The position numbers were made by a program, and so were the translations under genes. A stretch of 64,000 bases of DNA from Psilocybe azurescens (lineage: Eukaryota > Basidiomycota > Agaricomycetes > Agaricales > Agrocybaceae): contig JAJIRX010000555.1 in the NCBI GenBank assembly GCA_023853785.1, forward strand, positions 434,001-498,000, given 5' to 3'. Within the stretch, counting starts at the first letter, position 1, and the number at the start of each line of letters is the position of its first letter. The notes below the pieces were generated by a model, which saw nothing but the letters and a program-made list of their open reading frames with translations, was not told the DNA's origin and searched no databases. Shown here in pieces: positions 35,138 through 46,400 of the stretch.

Positions 35138-37810
35138 ATGACAAGCGTTGAAGGATCTCAAATGCAATCCGATTCTTTCAACATATATGCGCATTCCAAA
35201 ATTAAGTCTGTCAAAAGCTCGGTGCAGCAAGCACTGGACGTGAACAAAAGGCTTCAGCTGATTCTCACAGAACGCGCCGAGCAACTAGAGAACGAATTGA
35301 AAGAGGCAGACCAGCTTTTGGTGAGTGCTTTCATTTTCAATTCAAGGCGGATTTCTAAACCTAACTTAGGATGCTTCAAATGCAGACGAAGGTGATGATG
35401 ATCCAGAAGCCGAGGTTTTGATACCTGGTGCGAAGAAACCTGCAGGTCTGTTCGCATCCAGCGAATTTCTGAATGCGGTGTGTTTCGTGAACTACCGCCG
35501 ATGAAGGTCTAATTAATGCCTCTATGTAGTCTTCTCCTTTTTATGACGAGGCCCAGAAGAGGTCGACATACATCGCCAATACCGCACCCCATCCAAGTAG
35601 GAGAGACTGTTATTTTTAGCAGACTCTTCAATTGACATTCCTGTTTTCAGTGAAAGCAAAGGATCTAGAAACACTAGCGAATGCGGTCCGTCAGGAAAAT
35701 GAACGCTTGCAGGCCTACGCCCGCTTGCAATCTCAGTAAGTATTTTCTAACTTTTAACCCAGTCTTGAACTGAGAAGATTCCAGTGTCGGATCAAACGAT
35801 AACATTGATCTCATTAACAATGTCGAAGGATTGGATTGGACTAGAATCGCGGAAAAGGTATATAGCGTGAAACCTTCTTGAAACCAAAACCTATAACAAA
35901 TACAAGGCAGGTCTCTGGTGCATCTTCAGTGAAAAGAACCCCAACAGAATGCCGTATTACTTGGATTGGCGACCGACATCCGCGCATTAACCATGCTGAA
36001 TGGACGACTTCGGAAGTTGGCAAGCTCAATGCCATTATTTCGGAATACATTAAAGTGAAGAAGCCAGTCGACTGGGTCAAAGTGGCTGAAACACTCCAGG
36101 TATGATTAGATTCTTCTTTGTGTGGTGGGTAAGTTAAAGTACTTAAATGTTTCTCAGACAAGTCGCACGCCTATCGACTGCATGAGGCACGGTCCCCCTC
36201 CACATCGTCATAATTGGACACCAGAGACAGATCAAAAGCTCATTAAAGCCGTACAATCATGTGGAATCGATAACTGGCAGCTTGGTGGGCCCACGCATCA
36301 TCATGTTCATTATTTTCTTGATTCTAAAAAGACCTATATTTATAGTGGCCAGAAATGTTTCTGAGTACGCCACTGCCGGTCAATGCCAAGGCCGTTGGCA
36401 GAAGACTCTCAATCCGGCCTTAAGACGGGGTACTTGGACAGAAGAAGAGGATGAATTATTGCGCAAGGCTGTGGCTGGGTATGGGAAATTGTGGACGCAG
36501 GTGTCAACAGTTATTCCTGGAAGAACAAACGACCAGTGTCGAGAGCGCTGGACAGAGCATGTCAACCCTTCCTCGGCCAAGGTAACATGGTCCGAGGCGG
36601 AAGACAAGAATTTAATTGAACTGGTCGAGGAGCTTGGGAAGCAATGGAAATCCATTAGCCTTAGAATCGGAGGAAATAAGACTGGTCAAAACGTAAGTTA
36701 TCGTTTTATTCTCGAAATGAGTCATTCTCATGTTTGTCAGTGTCGAATGCGCTATGATACACTAAAAAGAACGTCTGTTAATTCCGAAAGCACGACACAA
36801 GGAACCTCTTCATTGTCGGCTGTTGATTATGTTGGTCCTGGATTGAACAATGCCGGACCCAGTCGACTGGATCCCGCTGAACATTCTGAGCCAGGCTCGT
36901 CGACATTCACATTCTTCACTAATCTAGGGCAACATTCCTTTTCGCAGACGTCAGATGCTTCCCATACTATTACCGCTGCCGTCGATACATCTCACCCCCA
37001 ATCACAAGCCGTGCAGAAACCCAATGTCAAGGTGTCTGTTCCGCTGGATGATACTCGCGATCCTCGAACATCTCTTACCGAATCCACCGAACTAGGCCTG
37101 ACCGCTTCAAATCGGTTGTGTAGTGCCGCTGAACCTGAAAGCATTTTCAAGAAACCGAGAAAGAAGACGACAAAAACTTCTCTGCCCGATTCGACAAATT
37201 CTAAAGAAGTGGCCACGACGAAACCGAGGGCGAGACCTCGACCAAGAGCACCCAAGAAAGTAGCACAAGCAACAAGCTCTCCAACGGCAGATTTGGTAGA
37301 AGATGAACATTCAAATATTACGTCTGTCCCTGCTTCTACAGCAGACGTCTCGACGCCGGCAACATCCAAACCCGTGAAGCCTCCAGGTGCAGCACGAGGG
37401 AGGAAACGAAAGAACGCAGATGGTGCGGAGCTTGAGATAGATAAGCCTCCTCAAAAGAAGGTCAGGACGTCCAAATCAACAGCCAAACCCGCAACAGACA
37501 GCATGACGGCGATATCCTTAGAACCCTCAAATAACCCAGCAGATCCAGAAACCGTAGCGACTACAATAGACATGAGAACGGACACAGCATCACAAAGCGG
37601 CAACCTTGATAGCGGAGGTGATACTCAATTGGAACCTGAAGGTTCTAAAGAAAACCCACCGCTCCGACGGGGACGTTCTCGTAGGTTGCTGCCCGAAAAA
37701 CTGATAACACACCTATTCCACCTGCACCGTCATCACCTTCAGCCGTACCTGCTGATCTAACACCGAAAAGACCACGCGGCCGACCTCGTAAAGTGCAAAC
37801 CTCCGCATAG
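35138..37810 (+). CDS. Myb-repeat transcription factor (SNAPC4-like) with C-terminal AT-hook
   Basis: Predicted nuclear DNA-binding protein. The first ATG in frame is 35138 (MTSVEGSQMQSDSFNIYAHS). An N-terminal coiled coil (KRLQLILTERAEQLENELKE) is followed by several tandem Myb/SANT units: WTRIAEKVS with CRITWIGDRHPRINHAEWTT, HNWTPETDQKLIKAVQSCGI with QCQGRWQKTLNPALRRG, TWTEEEDELLRKAVAGYGKL with RTNDQCRERWTEHVNP, and TWSEAEDKNLIELVEELGKQ with CRMRYDTLK. The long row of repeats recalls SNAPC4 and other c-Myb-type regulators. The C-terminal half is basic, Pro/Thr-rich. A final AT-hook, KRPRGRPRKV, is in another frame, reached only if the A-run 37696-37700 has six bases; otherwise the frame ends at 37760. 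The intron at about 36284-36340 must be removed for LVARNVSEYATAGQ. Confidence 0.8.
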
Positions 37811-38179
37811 ACTTGATTTACGCGAAGCCTATGATAAACTACACATTAATGGTTTCGTACCTACTTACGGACCAATCGTTATTACTGAGCTTGCAGTCAT
37901 TTCGTCAAACATCACTAGGTAGCTGTGGTAGCTGTTATATGTATATTTTTATTCACCATAATTTGCACAATTTTTCACCGTACTTATACAAATATCGGCC
38001 TCGATATCTTAATGTTAACAAGAAAGTTAATTCGTCGCGTTATATGGGCTATTCTTCTACACGACACGTTCTTGTGAGTGCAATCAATACAGAGCCAAAG
38101 AACCGGGGTTGCTGGGGGTGAAGAACAGGTGTGTAAAAGAAATTATGGGTAATGCACGTATCATGTTCGCTACAAATAC

Positions 38180-39201
38180 TCATTTGGGACCAACTTTCCA
38201 TCGTTTCCTTGGTTGTACATTCATCTCCCAGTTGACGATATGGCCTAGAAGTTCACCGTCTTCCTGATTCATATTATCTTCCGTAGCGAGGAGAAGGTTT
38301 TGGAGAGATTCTTGAACAAGAGCAGCGGTTTTTAGTTTCTTCTCAAGGGATGGAAGTGCAGCCTTCTTAGGAGGGGATGCCTATGGAGTATGATTATAAG
38401 GACCAGTTTCAAGGCTCGAGATAGGTTACGTACAGGAGTTTGAAGGTAGGTATGCTTAGGCGGTAAATTAGGAAAATAGGAAGGCAGATTTCTAAGGGTG
38501 GTGGGTGTGTTCGCAGGGACGTCTTCATCGTCCGATGGCAGAAGTTCAGGTGAGGGAGAACGAGAACGGGGCAAAACAAGGGTTGCAGGCTTTGGTGATC
38601 TTTTACCAGAGTCGCGAATCGCTGGATGACCTTAGTATTAAGCACAAATAGCATATTATCGACGCAGAACAAGAGGAACATACATCGTTTCCTCTTAGAC
38701 GTGGCTTTCTTGGTGTGATAGAGCTCCTTCGGTGGAATATCAAAGTCTTCACATGCTAGCAAGACGTCCGAGGCAATTGCACTGGCACGATTCGCGAGAT
38801 TCGCGTATTCATGTGCACGTTGGAATAACTGTTGTACAACTAGTTGGGAATCAGGTTGGATCGCTAATAGCGAGAGCAGACAAGGACATACATGTTGCAA
38901 CTTCCACTTCCAGCCGTTGGAGGGCAGGCTGAACTGCCCTCTCGAACCCAGCATTCTGTAGCTCAAATGTAACGAGTCTTTCTATAGCTTTTGATGCCAC
39001 TCGAGGTGTGACAGAAGGTTCTGCAGGATCCTGATATGTATCTCCTGGATTTTGCTTCTGAGTCTGCTGAGGCTGAGGCTGAGGCTGGTAGGTTGGAAAG
39101 TAGGCCATAGGGGTGGGTCCGGCGGTGCTGGGAGAAGGATAATGATTTGGATAGTGACCAGTATATGGAGAATTGGGATATGTGGAATCTGATTGGTACA
39201 T
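38180..39201 (-). CDS. TAF8: TFIID subunit TAF8
   Basis: Histone-fold subunit of the general transcription factor TFIID, partner of TAF10. The start ATG at 39201 gives MYQSDSTYPNSPYTGHYPNH and a Pro/Gln-rich leader with a QPQPQPQQ run. The histone-fold region reads ASKAIERLVTFELQNAGFER, QPALQRLEVEVATFVQQLFQ, RAHEYANLANRASAIASDVL and CEDFDIPPKEL. The TAF8 C-terminal signature appears as PSYFPNLPPKHTYLQTP, continuing over an intron into ASPPKKAALPSLEKKLKTAA, and the protein ends VNWEMNVQPRKRWKVGPK. All joins keep frame. It is divergent from FMN1 with only 121 bp between the two start codons. Confidence 0.87.
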
Positions 39202-39322
39202 GTTGGGAGTCAGACAGGTTGGTGAGAGTTTGCGGTTAACTTGGTCCGATCGGTATGGGACGCGAGTCAATAATCATGAGCGGCCGCTTATCTAGCATTA
39301 CACACCTCTCAATCCTCCTAGT
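39202..39322. promoter_or_regulatory. Putative bidirectional promoter, TAF8/FMN1
   Basis: The two start codons are 121 bp apart and point away from each other, so this interval must serve both genes or overlap their 5' UTRs. It contains CGGTATGGGACGCGAG and a NotI-like GCGGCCGC at about 39280, but no clear TATA box. Confidence 0.5.
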
Positions 39323-40087
39323 ATGACCCCTACTGCTGCAGAGTACGCCGCAAGGCAGGAAATCCCCGTCGCTCAAGTAAAGACTCGTGCACCAAGACCC
39401 GAGATCGTCGGCTCTGACTCTCCTGAGCCACCTTTTCCCATCTCTTTGGTCGGTCCTGTCCAGAAAGGGTTTGGTCGTGGCGGAAAAGATTTGGGCTGTC
39501 CCACCGGTTCGTGAACAACTTATCTTTATATCTCTCAATCGTATTTATTCTTCTCTTAGCAAATTTACCTGATGATTCAATAACGCCCATAAGTTCTGTT
39601 GCAAAGACAGGAGTGTATTACGGATATGCTCAAGTAATTCCCCCTCAAGAAAGCAGAGGCGATTTCCAGACAGATGATCTCAACGTCTTGCCCATGGTTA
39701 TGAGTCTTGGATGGAATCCATTCTACAAGAACAAGGTGTTGACCGCTGTACGAATCTGCTTATCCTGTAATGTCAAGGCGGCCTGTCGCTGATGAATGAG
39801 AAATTAGGAAATTCACATCATGCACAATTTCCAATCCGATTTCTATGGCTATGAAATGAGAGCGATAGTATTGGGTTACATTCGACCAGAGCTCGACTAT
39901 GTATCACGAGGTCTGTCGTTGTACATCTTCTATCTGGCATGCACTGATTCCGTTCGCAGAGGCATTGATTGAGGATATCGAAATTGATAAGCAGGTAGCA
40001 CTGAATTGCCTCCAGAGACCAGCATATCAGGTATATGCGAAAGATAGTCATTTCCAACACCAGGAAGAGTTGAAGGCAAGCATATAG
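39323..40087 (+). CDS. FMN1: Riboflavin kinase
   Basis: Phosphorylates riboflavin to FMN with ATP and a divalent metal. The start ATG at 39323 gives [32 protein letters not shown] leads to [11 protein letters not shown], the PTAN nucleotide-binding motif split by an intron (about 39507-39557). [12 protein letters not shown] is the flavin-binding strand. [20 protein letters not shown] carries the SxGxNP-type motif, and across the next intron [20 protein letters not shown] contains the H..H.F...FYG signature with the catalytic Glu nearby. It continues [14 protein letters not shown] and ends [10 protein letters not shown]. The protein is single-domain, about 190 residues, normal for monofunctional fungal Fmn1. 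Frame intact. Confidence 0.93.
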
Positions 40088-40269
40088 AGGATGGAACCTC
40101 GTTTTAAAAAATGTTTAGACATAGAATGGAGATGAGGTTGAGCGTGGCTTATTGCATCGTTCATACCACTGGTATTAGATGGTAAGACTCTAGTATTATC
40201 TATACATATATATTGCATATTAGCAGGGAAATTCTGGGAAGAATACATCGTAAACGAGACGCACAATAA

Positions 40270-40965
40270 TTAACCCCTTCTCGTTTTCTTCGCTCTTGTT
40301 CCTCCAATTTTTATCGGTGTTCGATCCGTTACACGACAAACCAGAGGTCGAATTTCTGTACCTTCAGCTGCTAACAAAGCTGTTCTCATTGCCTCTCTCC
40401 CTTCACCAAAGCCCTTGAAGAACAACTCTAACTTGAAATTTTCGTGTTGCTGATGCCATTTGCGGATTTCTGAGAATATAGCCTTAGCACATTGATAGCC
40501 AGCTTCGTATGACGCGCGGTTTCCCTTCTTGAATTTGCTCGCCGTGCTTCCACCAGAAAACCACGCGATGGTAGACCCGTCAGGTTTTGTGAATGTGACG
40601 ATTGTGTTGTTGCGAGAAGAATGGCAGTGCAGTTTGTATTCTGGTAGATCTACTCTCGAAATAGGATTGGCCAATGTGTGCCTCGGGGTCAAATTTGCAT
40701 TTGCATTTGCTTTAGAATAGAAACCTCCGGAAGCGGTAGGTGGACCATCTGCCTCTGGTGGTCCAGCTATATCGAAGGGAGTCGCTGAACCTGATGCACT
40801 GTCAGATTCCTCAAGAAACGAGGCCACGGTAGTTTCGCTAGTCGAACTGGCATCTTTCAAGCTGTTTCCAGAATTTTGAATGCCTTGAGAAAGACGCGCA
40901 ACAAGACGTGGACATATTTTAGTCGCAGTGAGTGTTGATGAACACGACGCTCTAAGGGCGAACAT
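40270..40965 (-). CDS. MRPS18: Mitochondrial small-subunit ribosomal protein uS11
   Basis: Mitoribosome platform protein binding the 3' region of small-subunit rRNA; the yeast protein is called Mrps18. Intronless, 231 codons. The start MFALRASCSSTLTATKICPR is an Arg/Ser-rich presequence, followed by an about 80-residue variable region. The uS11 core reads YKLHCHSSRNNTIVTFTKPD, AWFSGGSTASKFKKGNRASY, EAGYQCAKAIFSEIRKWHQQ, LELFFKGFGEGREAMRTALL and VCRVTDRTPIKIGGTRAKKT. The basic C-terminus and the GGxR...K end are typical. It sits head to head with QCR9, another mitochondrial gene. Confidence 0.92.
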   Translation of the reverse strand: MFALRASCSSTLTATKICPRLVARLSQGIQNSGNSLKDASSTSETTVASFLEESDSASGSATPFDIAGPPEADGPPTASGGFYSKANANANLTPRHTLANPISRVDLPEYKLHCHSSRNNTIVTFTKPDGSTIAWFSGGSTASKFKKGNRASYEAGYQCAKAIFSEIRKWHQQHENFKLELFFKGFGEGREAMRTALLAAEGTEIRPLVCRVTDRTPIKIGGTRAKKTRRG

Positions 40966-41129
40966 GCTTTGACGCGAGGTGGAAATGTGGTCCGCTAATG
41001 GTCAAACCGAACGGGAGAGCACTTTCAAACCTTCAAACTCCGATTACCCTCTTCGGAAGTCGCCGGAAATGCCAACTGTGCTGGGTCCTGAGTCTCTTGA
41101 AAACACTTACCGCATTCCCTATACCGCGA
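40966..41129. promoter_or_regulatory. Putative bidirectional promoter of two mitochondrial genes
   Basis: 164 bp separate the divergent start codons of the uS11m gene and QCR9. An open frame in phase with QCR9 runs through most of it, but QCR9 is normally a short protein starting just upstream of its membrane helix, so I read this as promoter and leader sequence. Confidence 0.5.
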
Positions 41130-41467
41130 TGTCGGTGAGTATACGCTATGTTCGTGCTCGTTACTACTGGCTAATTGATATTAAGCTCTCTACCACCTTC
41201 TACAACACATTCTTCAAACGAAACAGTGCGAATTCCGTATCTCAATTCTTTCCGTAACTCATGATGGTTTGTAGGCGTGTTCGTTGGAACTGTTTTCGCT
41301 GGAGCGTTTGCATTTGGAATTGGCTTTGATATTGGCGTCACCAAGTTCTACGATACGTGGAATAAAGGGGTGAGTCGCATCCTGTTTGGAACCCTGCACA
41401 TGTTCCCTGATATCTGTTATAGAAACAATGGAAAGACATCCGCCATAAATACGTTACAGAAGAGTAG
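41130..41467 (+). CDS. QCR9: Cytochrome bc1 complex subunit 9
   Basis: Small single-pass inner-membrane subunit of respiratory complex III, next to the Rieske protein. The start is MS at 41130, followed at once by an intron (41136-41185). The product reads LSTTFYNTFFKRNS, then VFVGTVFAGAFAFGIGFDIG (membrane helix), VTKFYDTWNKG, and KQWKDIRHKYVTEE after the last intron, ending TAG at 41465-41467. Four exons, about 60 residues, as in other fungi. The match to yeast and animal Qcr9/UQCR10 is strong over the whole length. It shares its upstream region with uS11m. Confidence 0.93.
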
Positions 41468-42289
41468 ACGGACCTAATTTATCCCACATTCTACCAAAAT
41501 CAAATTCAAAACACTAGATCATCTCTCTAACTCGGGAAGGCTCGTAGAAGAGATATCGTCGTTCGTTTCACCCGATGACTGCACACTGTTTGGCGCAGGA
41601 AGTCAATATTATTACTAGTCCTTCCTGGACCAAGTTCTGAACCACACATGTGCTGCTCCTTCTCCGTTGTACATCAGGACCTTGTCTTTCTGATCTCGAG
41701 CTAGATTGCAACCAAGTGTGCATCTCGCAAGGGAGCGAGTGCTAGTTGGACCTTGATTTCTATTCTTTTCACCATTTCTGTAATCATCTCAAATTACTTG
41801 CTTTTAGAAACGACGCTTGATGCGCACTGCAAAACAAGACCCCTTGGATTACTGTTCGCGACCGTCAACCGCTTCGAGGAAAATCAGTCGAGATGAGCTC
41901 GACGAGCATGTCATAGCAACTGCCGTGTTGGCCCCGTTGTTATCGCTGACGTCTTCCATTAGTCTCTCTTACTATCCGCGGTCTCCAGTTTATGAGTGAA
42001 GTCACTGAAGGAATTCCAATGCCCGACGTCTCATTGGTCCATGAAATCATTGAAATGAAGAAACACATAATGTTATTAGGCGAAGAGCACGTCCTTTGTC
42101 ACAATATCTATTGGTTTAATAGTACTGGTCTGATAGGACAAACAGTTGAGAGGCCCTTCACATTTACCAGTCAGGCAAGATGGAGCATTGAGTGACATGA
42201 CAGGGCGTGACGGAGTGTGACTTCTCTTCGAATCGTCATCACGCGCTTCGTACTAAACCTAACCTACAACTACGAGTGTTGTCGGTAAA
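41468..42289. other. 822-bp gene-free interval
   Basis: Between QCR9 and the RNPS1-like gene I find only short frames without conserved features, such as 41817-41999. The last 100 bp should hold the promoter of the RNPS1-like gene. No RNA gene was recognised. Confidence 0.45.
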
Positions 42290-43250
42290 ATGTCCAGAGA
42301 AAGGTCGACGTCGCCCCGTCTTGACTCCAAAGATGCAGATATGGAGATAGACTCACAGTCTCCGAAGGACAAGTCGGACTCAAAGGTCATAATTATCACA
42401 AACCTGACGCGCAATGTTGTCGAATCCCACCTCAAAGTCATCTTCAGCTTCTATGGTGATATTACCAAAGTCGACCTTCCAGTTTTCGGAAAATGTGTGC
42501 ATCCTCTTCATAGTTCTGTTTATCCTACTAACTAATTCCCCCTTAGCTGGCCAAAATAGAGGGAAAGCCGCATTGGAATTTGCAGACCCCGCTTCTGCCC
42601 ACAAGGCGGCTTCGCATATGGATGGAGGCCAACTTGACGGAGCAGTACTAAAAGTCGAGCTCTCTGACCTTCCTATCCGCTCTACCTCACGATCGCCTGT
42701 TCGACCCCCACCACGAGGACCCAGGAACGGAAGGGACAGACAGAGGAGCATTTCTCGATCACGTTCGCGCTCTCGCTCTCGAACGCCTCCACCTTCCGCC
42801 TACAGACGCAGAGGTGGAGGTCCCGATACTCAACTCTCTCGTGACCGCGACCGTAACCGTGACTCCTTCCGTGGGCGACCATACGGCCGTCGAGGACCTC
42901 CAGCGCGCGACGTGTACCGCCCAAACCGCTCACGCACCCGGTCGCGTTCGCCTGTACGCCGAGGACCTTCCGACAGACCCCCTCCTCCAAGGAGACGTTC
43001 TCCAAGCTACACCCGTGGGGGTTATGGGCGCCGTAGATCAAGAAGCTATTCCGTTCGCTCCAGTCGCTCTCGAACAAGGTCTCTGTCACGCTCTCGCTCA
43101 CGGTCAATGTCCTACTCTAGTGATTCTCGTTATAGCCGAAGCCGAAGCCGCTCAAGGTCTGTGAGGTCTGGAAGATCTGGAAGCAGGGTAAAGAGAAGTC
43201 GAAGCAGAGACGACATCAGGGACAGTAGGTCTCGGTCACCAGGTGCATGA
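42290..43250 (+). CDS. RNPS1-like SR protein (RRM plus RS domain)
   Basis: Splicing/exon-junction factor of the ASAP/PSAP type. The start ATG at 42290 gives MSRERSTSPRLDSKDADMEI and a short acidic linker. One RRM follows: KVIIITNLTRNVVESHLKVI (RNP2-like), then FSFYGDITKVDLPVFGK, and across an intron (about 42495-42546) SGQNRGKAALEFADPASAHK (RNP1-like), MDGGQLDGAVLKVELSD. The rest is a long Arg/Ser/Pro-rich region (SISRSRSRSRSRTPPPS; SRSRSRSVRSGRSGSRVKRS) ending SRSPGA. RRM followed by RS with this spacing fits RNPS1 better than SRSF proteins, where the RRM lies at the very N-terminus. No frame damage seen. A second RS protein, CWC21, lies 25 kb away. Confidence 0.83.
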
Positions 43251-43428
43251 TGGTATTGACAGAGACATTTTCGCTGTGTTGAGTGTATTCCTTTTTTTTT
43301 CTATTTAAAATCTATACCTTCTTGAACACGGCTGCCGTCACTTTACTCAAAACATTTCGTGTTTTTCTGGTGATATGTACGAGTGTATATTCCAATAGTT
43401 CTACAATAATCAAGATAGAATGCAAATA

Positions 43429-46400
43429 TTAGTCGCTGGCGATGGACTCATCATCCGCTAAAAATGGCCTATGCACCAAAAGTGAATATTAGGTCAATCA
43501 ATGTCAACTACCAGAATTACGATACTGACGTATATTCATAATCGTTCCGAATGACATTTGACATCCATTCCTCGTCTGCTTCTTGTTGCGGGAATCCCGC
43601 TCCTCCGGCAATGCTTAATATCACTGGTAGAAGGACCAGTCCGTGCAAAGCACCAGAAATAATCAGGGTTAACCACATTCGGAAATAATAAATCTATGAA
43701 GGTTTAAGTATTCGTCATAAACACTCCCAAGGGCAAACTATTTACCTCCAGCAACTTAGATCGTGTGAGAGCAAGTACCGACATTCCTATCAGTTTCGTG
43801 AAAGTGATACCAGAAAGAACCTAGAGAAGTAATTAGAGCTCCGTAATTGAATGTGAGCTGCATGTACTTACAGACGGTCCAACATCGACCAATGCGGTCC
43901 ACATCCTTTCATCGCGTTCTTTCTGACCAGATGGATGGTCGATAGGAAGTCCAGTACCAGCGCTCATGAAAGCTCGTGCAACGTGCGCACAGAATTCAAC
44001 CGCGATGCCTAGGGAAATCACCAAATTGACAAGACTGATAGCATTCAAGCTAATGCCCCAAATGGACATGACACCCATGACAGTGACCACCGTCAGGGCA
44101 ACAACGCCTGTTACAATAGACCCTGTTCTCCAAGACCCCAATAACAGGGCGGTGACTATAAGCACAGCAGCCAAACCTAGACCTAATATCTCTTGCGTTA
44201 TGGCAACGATGTGTGCATACTGATCAAAAAAAGACGTAGAAAAGGGAATAGGGGAAGACAGAGGCCCCGGTGTCAGCCGAAATTTCGTCGGCTATTCTGT
44301 GTGCGGCAGCAAAGGCATTGATAAAATCTTCTTGAGTCTTCAAGGGCGAATGGAAGGTACGGAAATGAGATGCTTCAATCTTGTCGCCGGTGTCGGTAAG
44401 TGCAATGGCAGACCCGAAAGACGCCTTGCCGGCCAGCGGGCAGTCCTCATCTGTAGGAGAAATCCACCATTGTTTAAAGTATTTCATGAATTCCTCATTT
44501 TCCGGTAGGCCATCCATGGTGATATTCCAACCAGGCTGCTTATCTTGGTAGCATGGCTGGCAGTCATCCTCGGAGTCTCGAGGACGGCAGAAAACAGAAG
44601 GATCATCTATGCGAACACGACAGCATGTTGCAATACTGGGGTTGAGCCAACCCAAAAAGTCGTCAATCCAGGACGCTGTTGGTTCTGCGATGAAAGACGA
44701 TTTTGGCCTCTTTCTTTCAGCTTCCAACCAATTTGCTACTGAGTAATCGTCACACGTGGTGAATCGTCCGCAAAGAGCTTGTTGACCATCTCGATGGGTA
44801 ACGTCGATATCCCTGGATACAAAGTAAACTGGTGGGCCAATATCCAAGTAGGCGTCGAGATTGTCGAAGTAATCGACCAAATACGACTCAGATGGAAGCG
44901 CCAACCTTTCGTCTATACAAATATGAGTTAGAATTGTTTCAAGCATGGAAAGCAACACTCACCAAGACCAAGTTGAATGTGCTGTATGGAAATTATGGAA
45001 GCCACAAAAATTCCGGAGAAAGAGATTAACACTGCAGCTTTAGTAAGTGGTTTCAGCAAAAACGGAGCATAATAACGTCGGATAAACCGAGCAATTGACC
45101 CCAAACCGCTACTCGTGTTAGGCGCATCCAACAGAGCAATCCGTGACGGTAGCCGGATGCATGGGAAGCAGTCAACGCGACTATCCTAAATTGGAAATAT
45201 AGTCAATATAAATTTAAGGGGCTTGTAAATAAATGCACCTCATATCGTTTGAGATCAAGTAGCAGGGCGCTCATGAACACCGTTACTTGTAGGGCAGCAT
45301 TCAGAAGAACGCTTCCTGCGGCATACAGAGCAAAATTGCGGACAGCAGGCATGGGAACAAGAGCTCCAAGAGCAAATGCGAGCGTCTCCGTTATTGTGCT
45401 CAATAAAATCGAAGGACCCATCTTCGCCAGTGTTCGTGCAACACGTTCCTCTGGCACGAGATATAATGGCATAGACGCTGCATCAATTTCATCGTGCGTC
45501 GAATCGAAGGGCGATCTGTGTGAGTAGGTCGGCGACATTGGGGCTGAAAACCCGGGGCCTTGGTAGGCCTGAGCAGATGCATTAGGACCATGAAGGAAAT
45601 TTTGCCGATCGAGTTCATGAACTAAAATGAAAACGTTGTCCACTCCGACAGCAAGGACCAGGAAGGGGATAACTTCCGCAATGATAAGTGTAACTTTGAC
45701 TCCGAGGAAGGAGAAAAGCCCGACCGACGTCGAAACGGACAGTATGACAAGTAAAATCCCGAATAACCCTAGAGTGAACTTGGACCCAACAAACAATGAT
45801 CGTGGTAAGCGAGGAAACAGTCGGGGCGTGGTCCGCGAGTCCACTGAAAGAGTAGACGCCGTTATGGATGTCCGTGCGAAAAGTTTGGGGAAATTACGAC
45901 CCCATTCGAGCAAGGAGGATATGACACCGTCTTCTTCTCGACCAGGGGACCCGCTGCCCAGAGTCAGGGAGACGTAGAAGAACATTGCCAAGTATGAGAA
46001 AACTACGATTTTAACGTCGGTGTTGGTGCTCTTGTTGATTTCTTCTTCCAAGGAAACGCCTGTGGAGAACGCAATCTCCAAGCCGGCTTCACTGGCTACT
46101 CTTTGCTTAAGATCGACTAAGTACTCCCTCAACGTCTCCTCCCATTCCATGGCTCTAGCTTTAATCTTTGGGTCTAGAGAATTAGAAACCACGTATGTGA
46201 CGACAAGGGCCTCGGCGTCCAGATACTTCTTCCTGTCGTCCTCTGTAACAGGTACCCCGCCGAGGACATACTGTGGAGCCAACGGTTGTTTGAATTCCGG
46301 CAAGCAATCCACAGGGCTATTTGCGCATCGCTGCAGCCGAGGGACCCAGCTTTCTTCATCGTAATTTTCCAAATCATTCTCGAACCATGCGGCTACCGAC

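Noticed and set aside
40985..41129. In-frame N-terminal extension of QCR9
   Set aside because: Qcr9 is a short protein that starts just before its membrane helix; the extension is not hydrophobic or targeting-like and covers the shared promoter.
42814..43164. Alternative-frame ORF within the RS region of the RNPS1-like gene
   Set aside because: It arises from repetitive Arg/Ser codons read in another frame; the RS frame continues from the RRM and ends normally.
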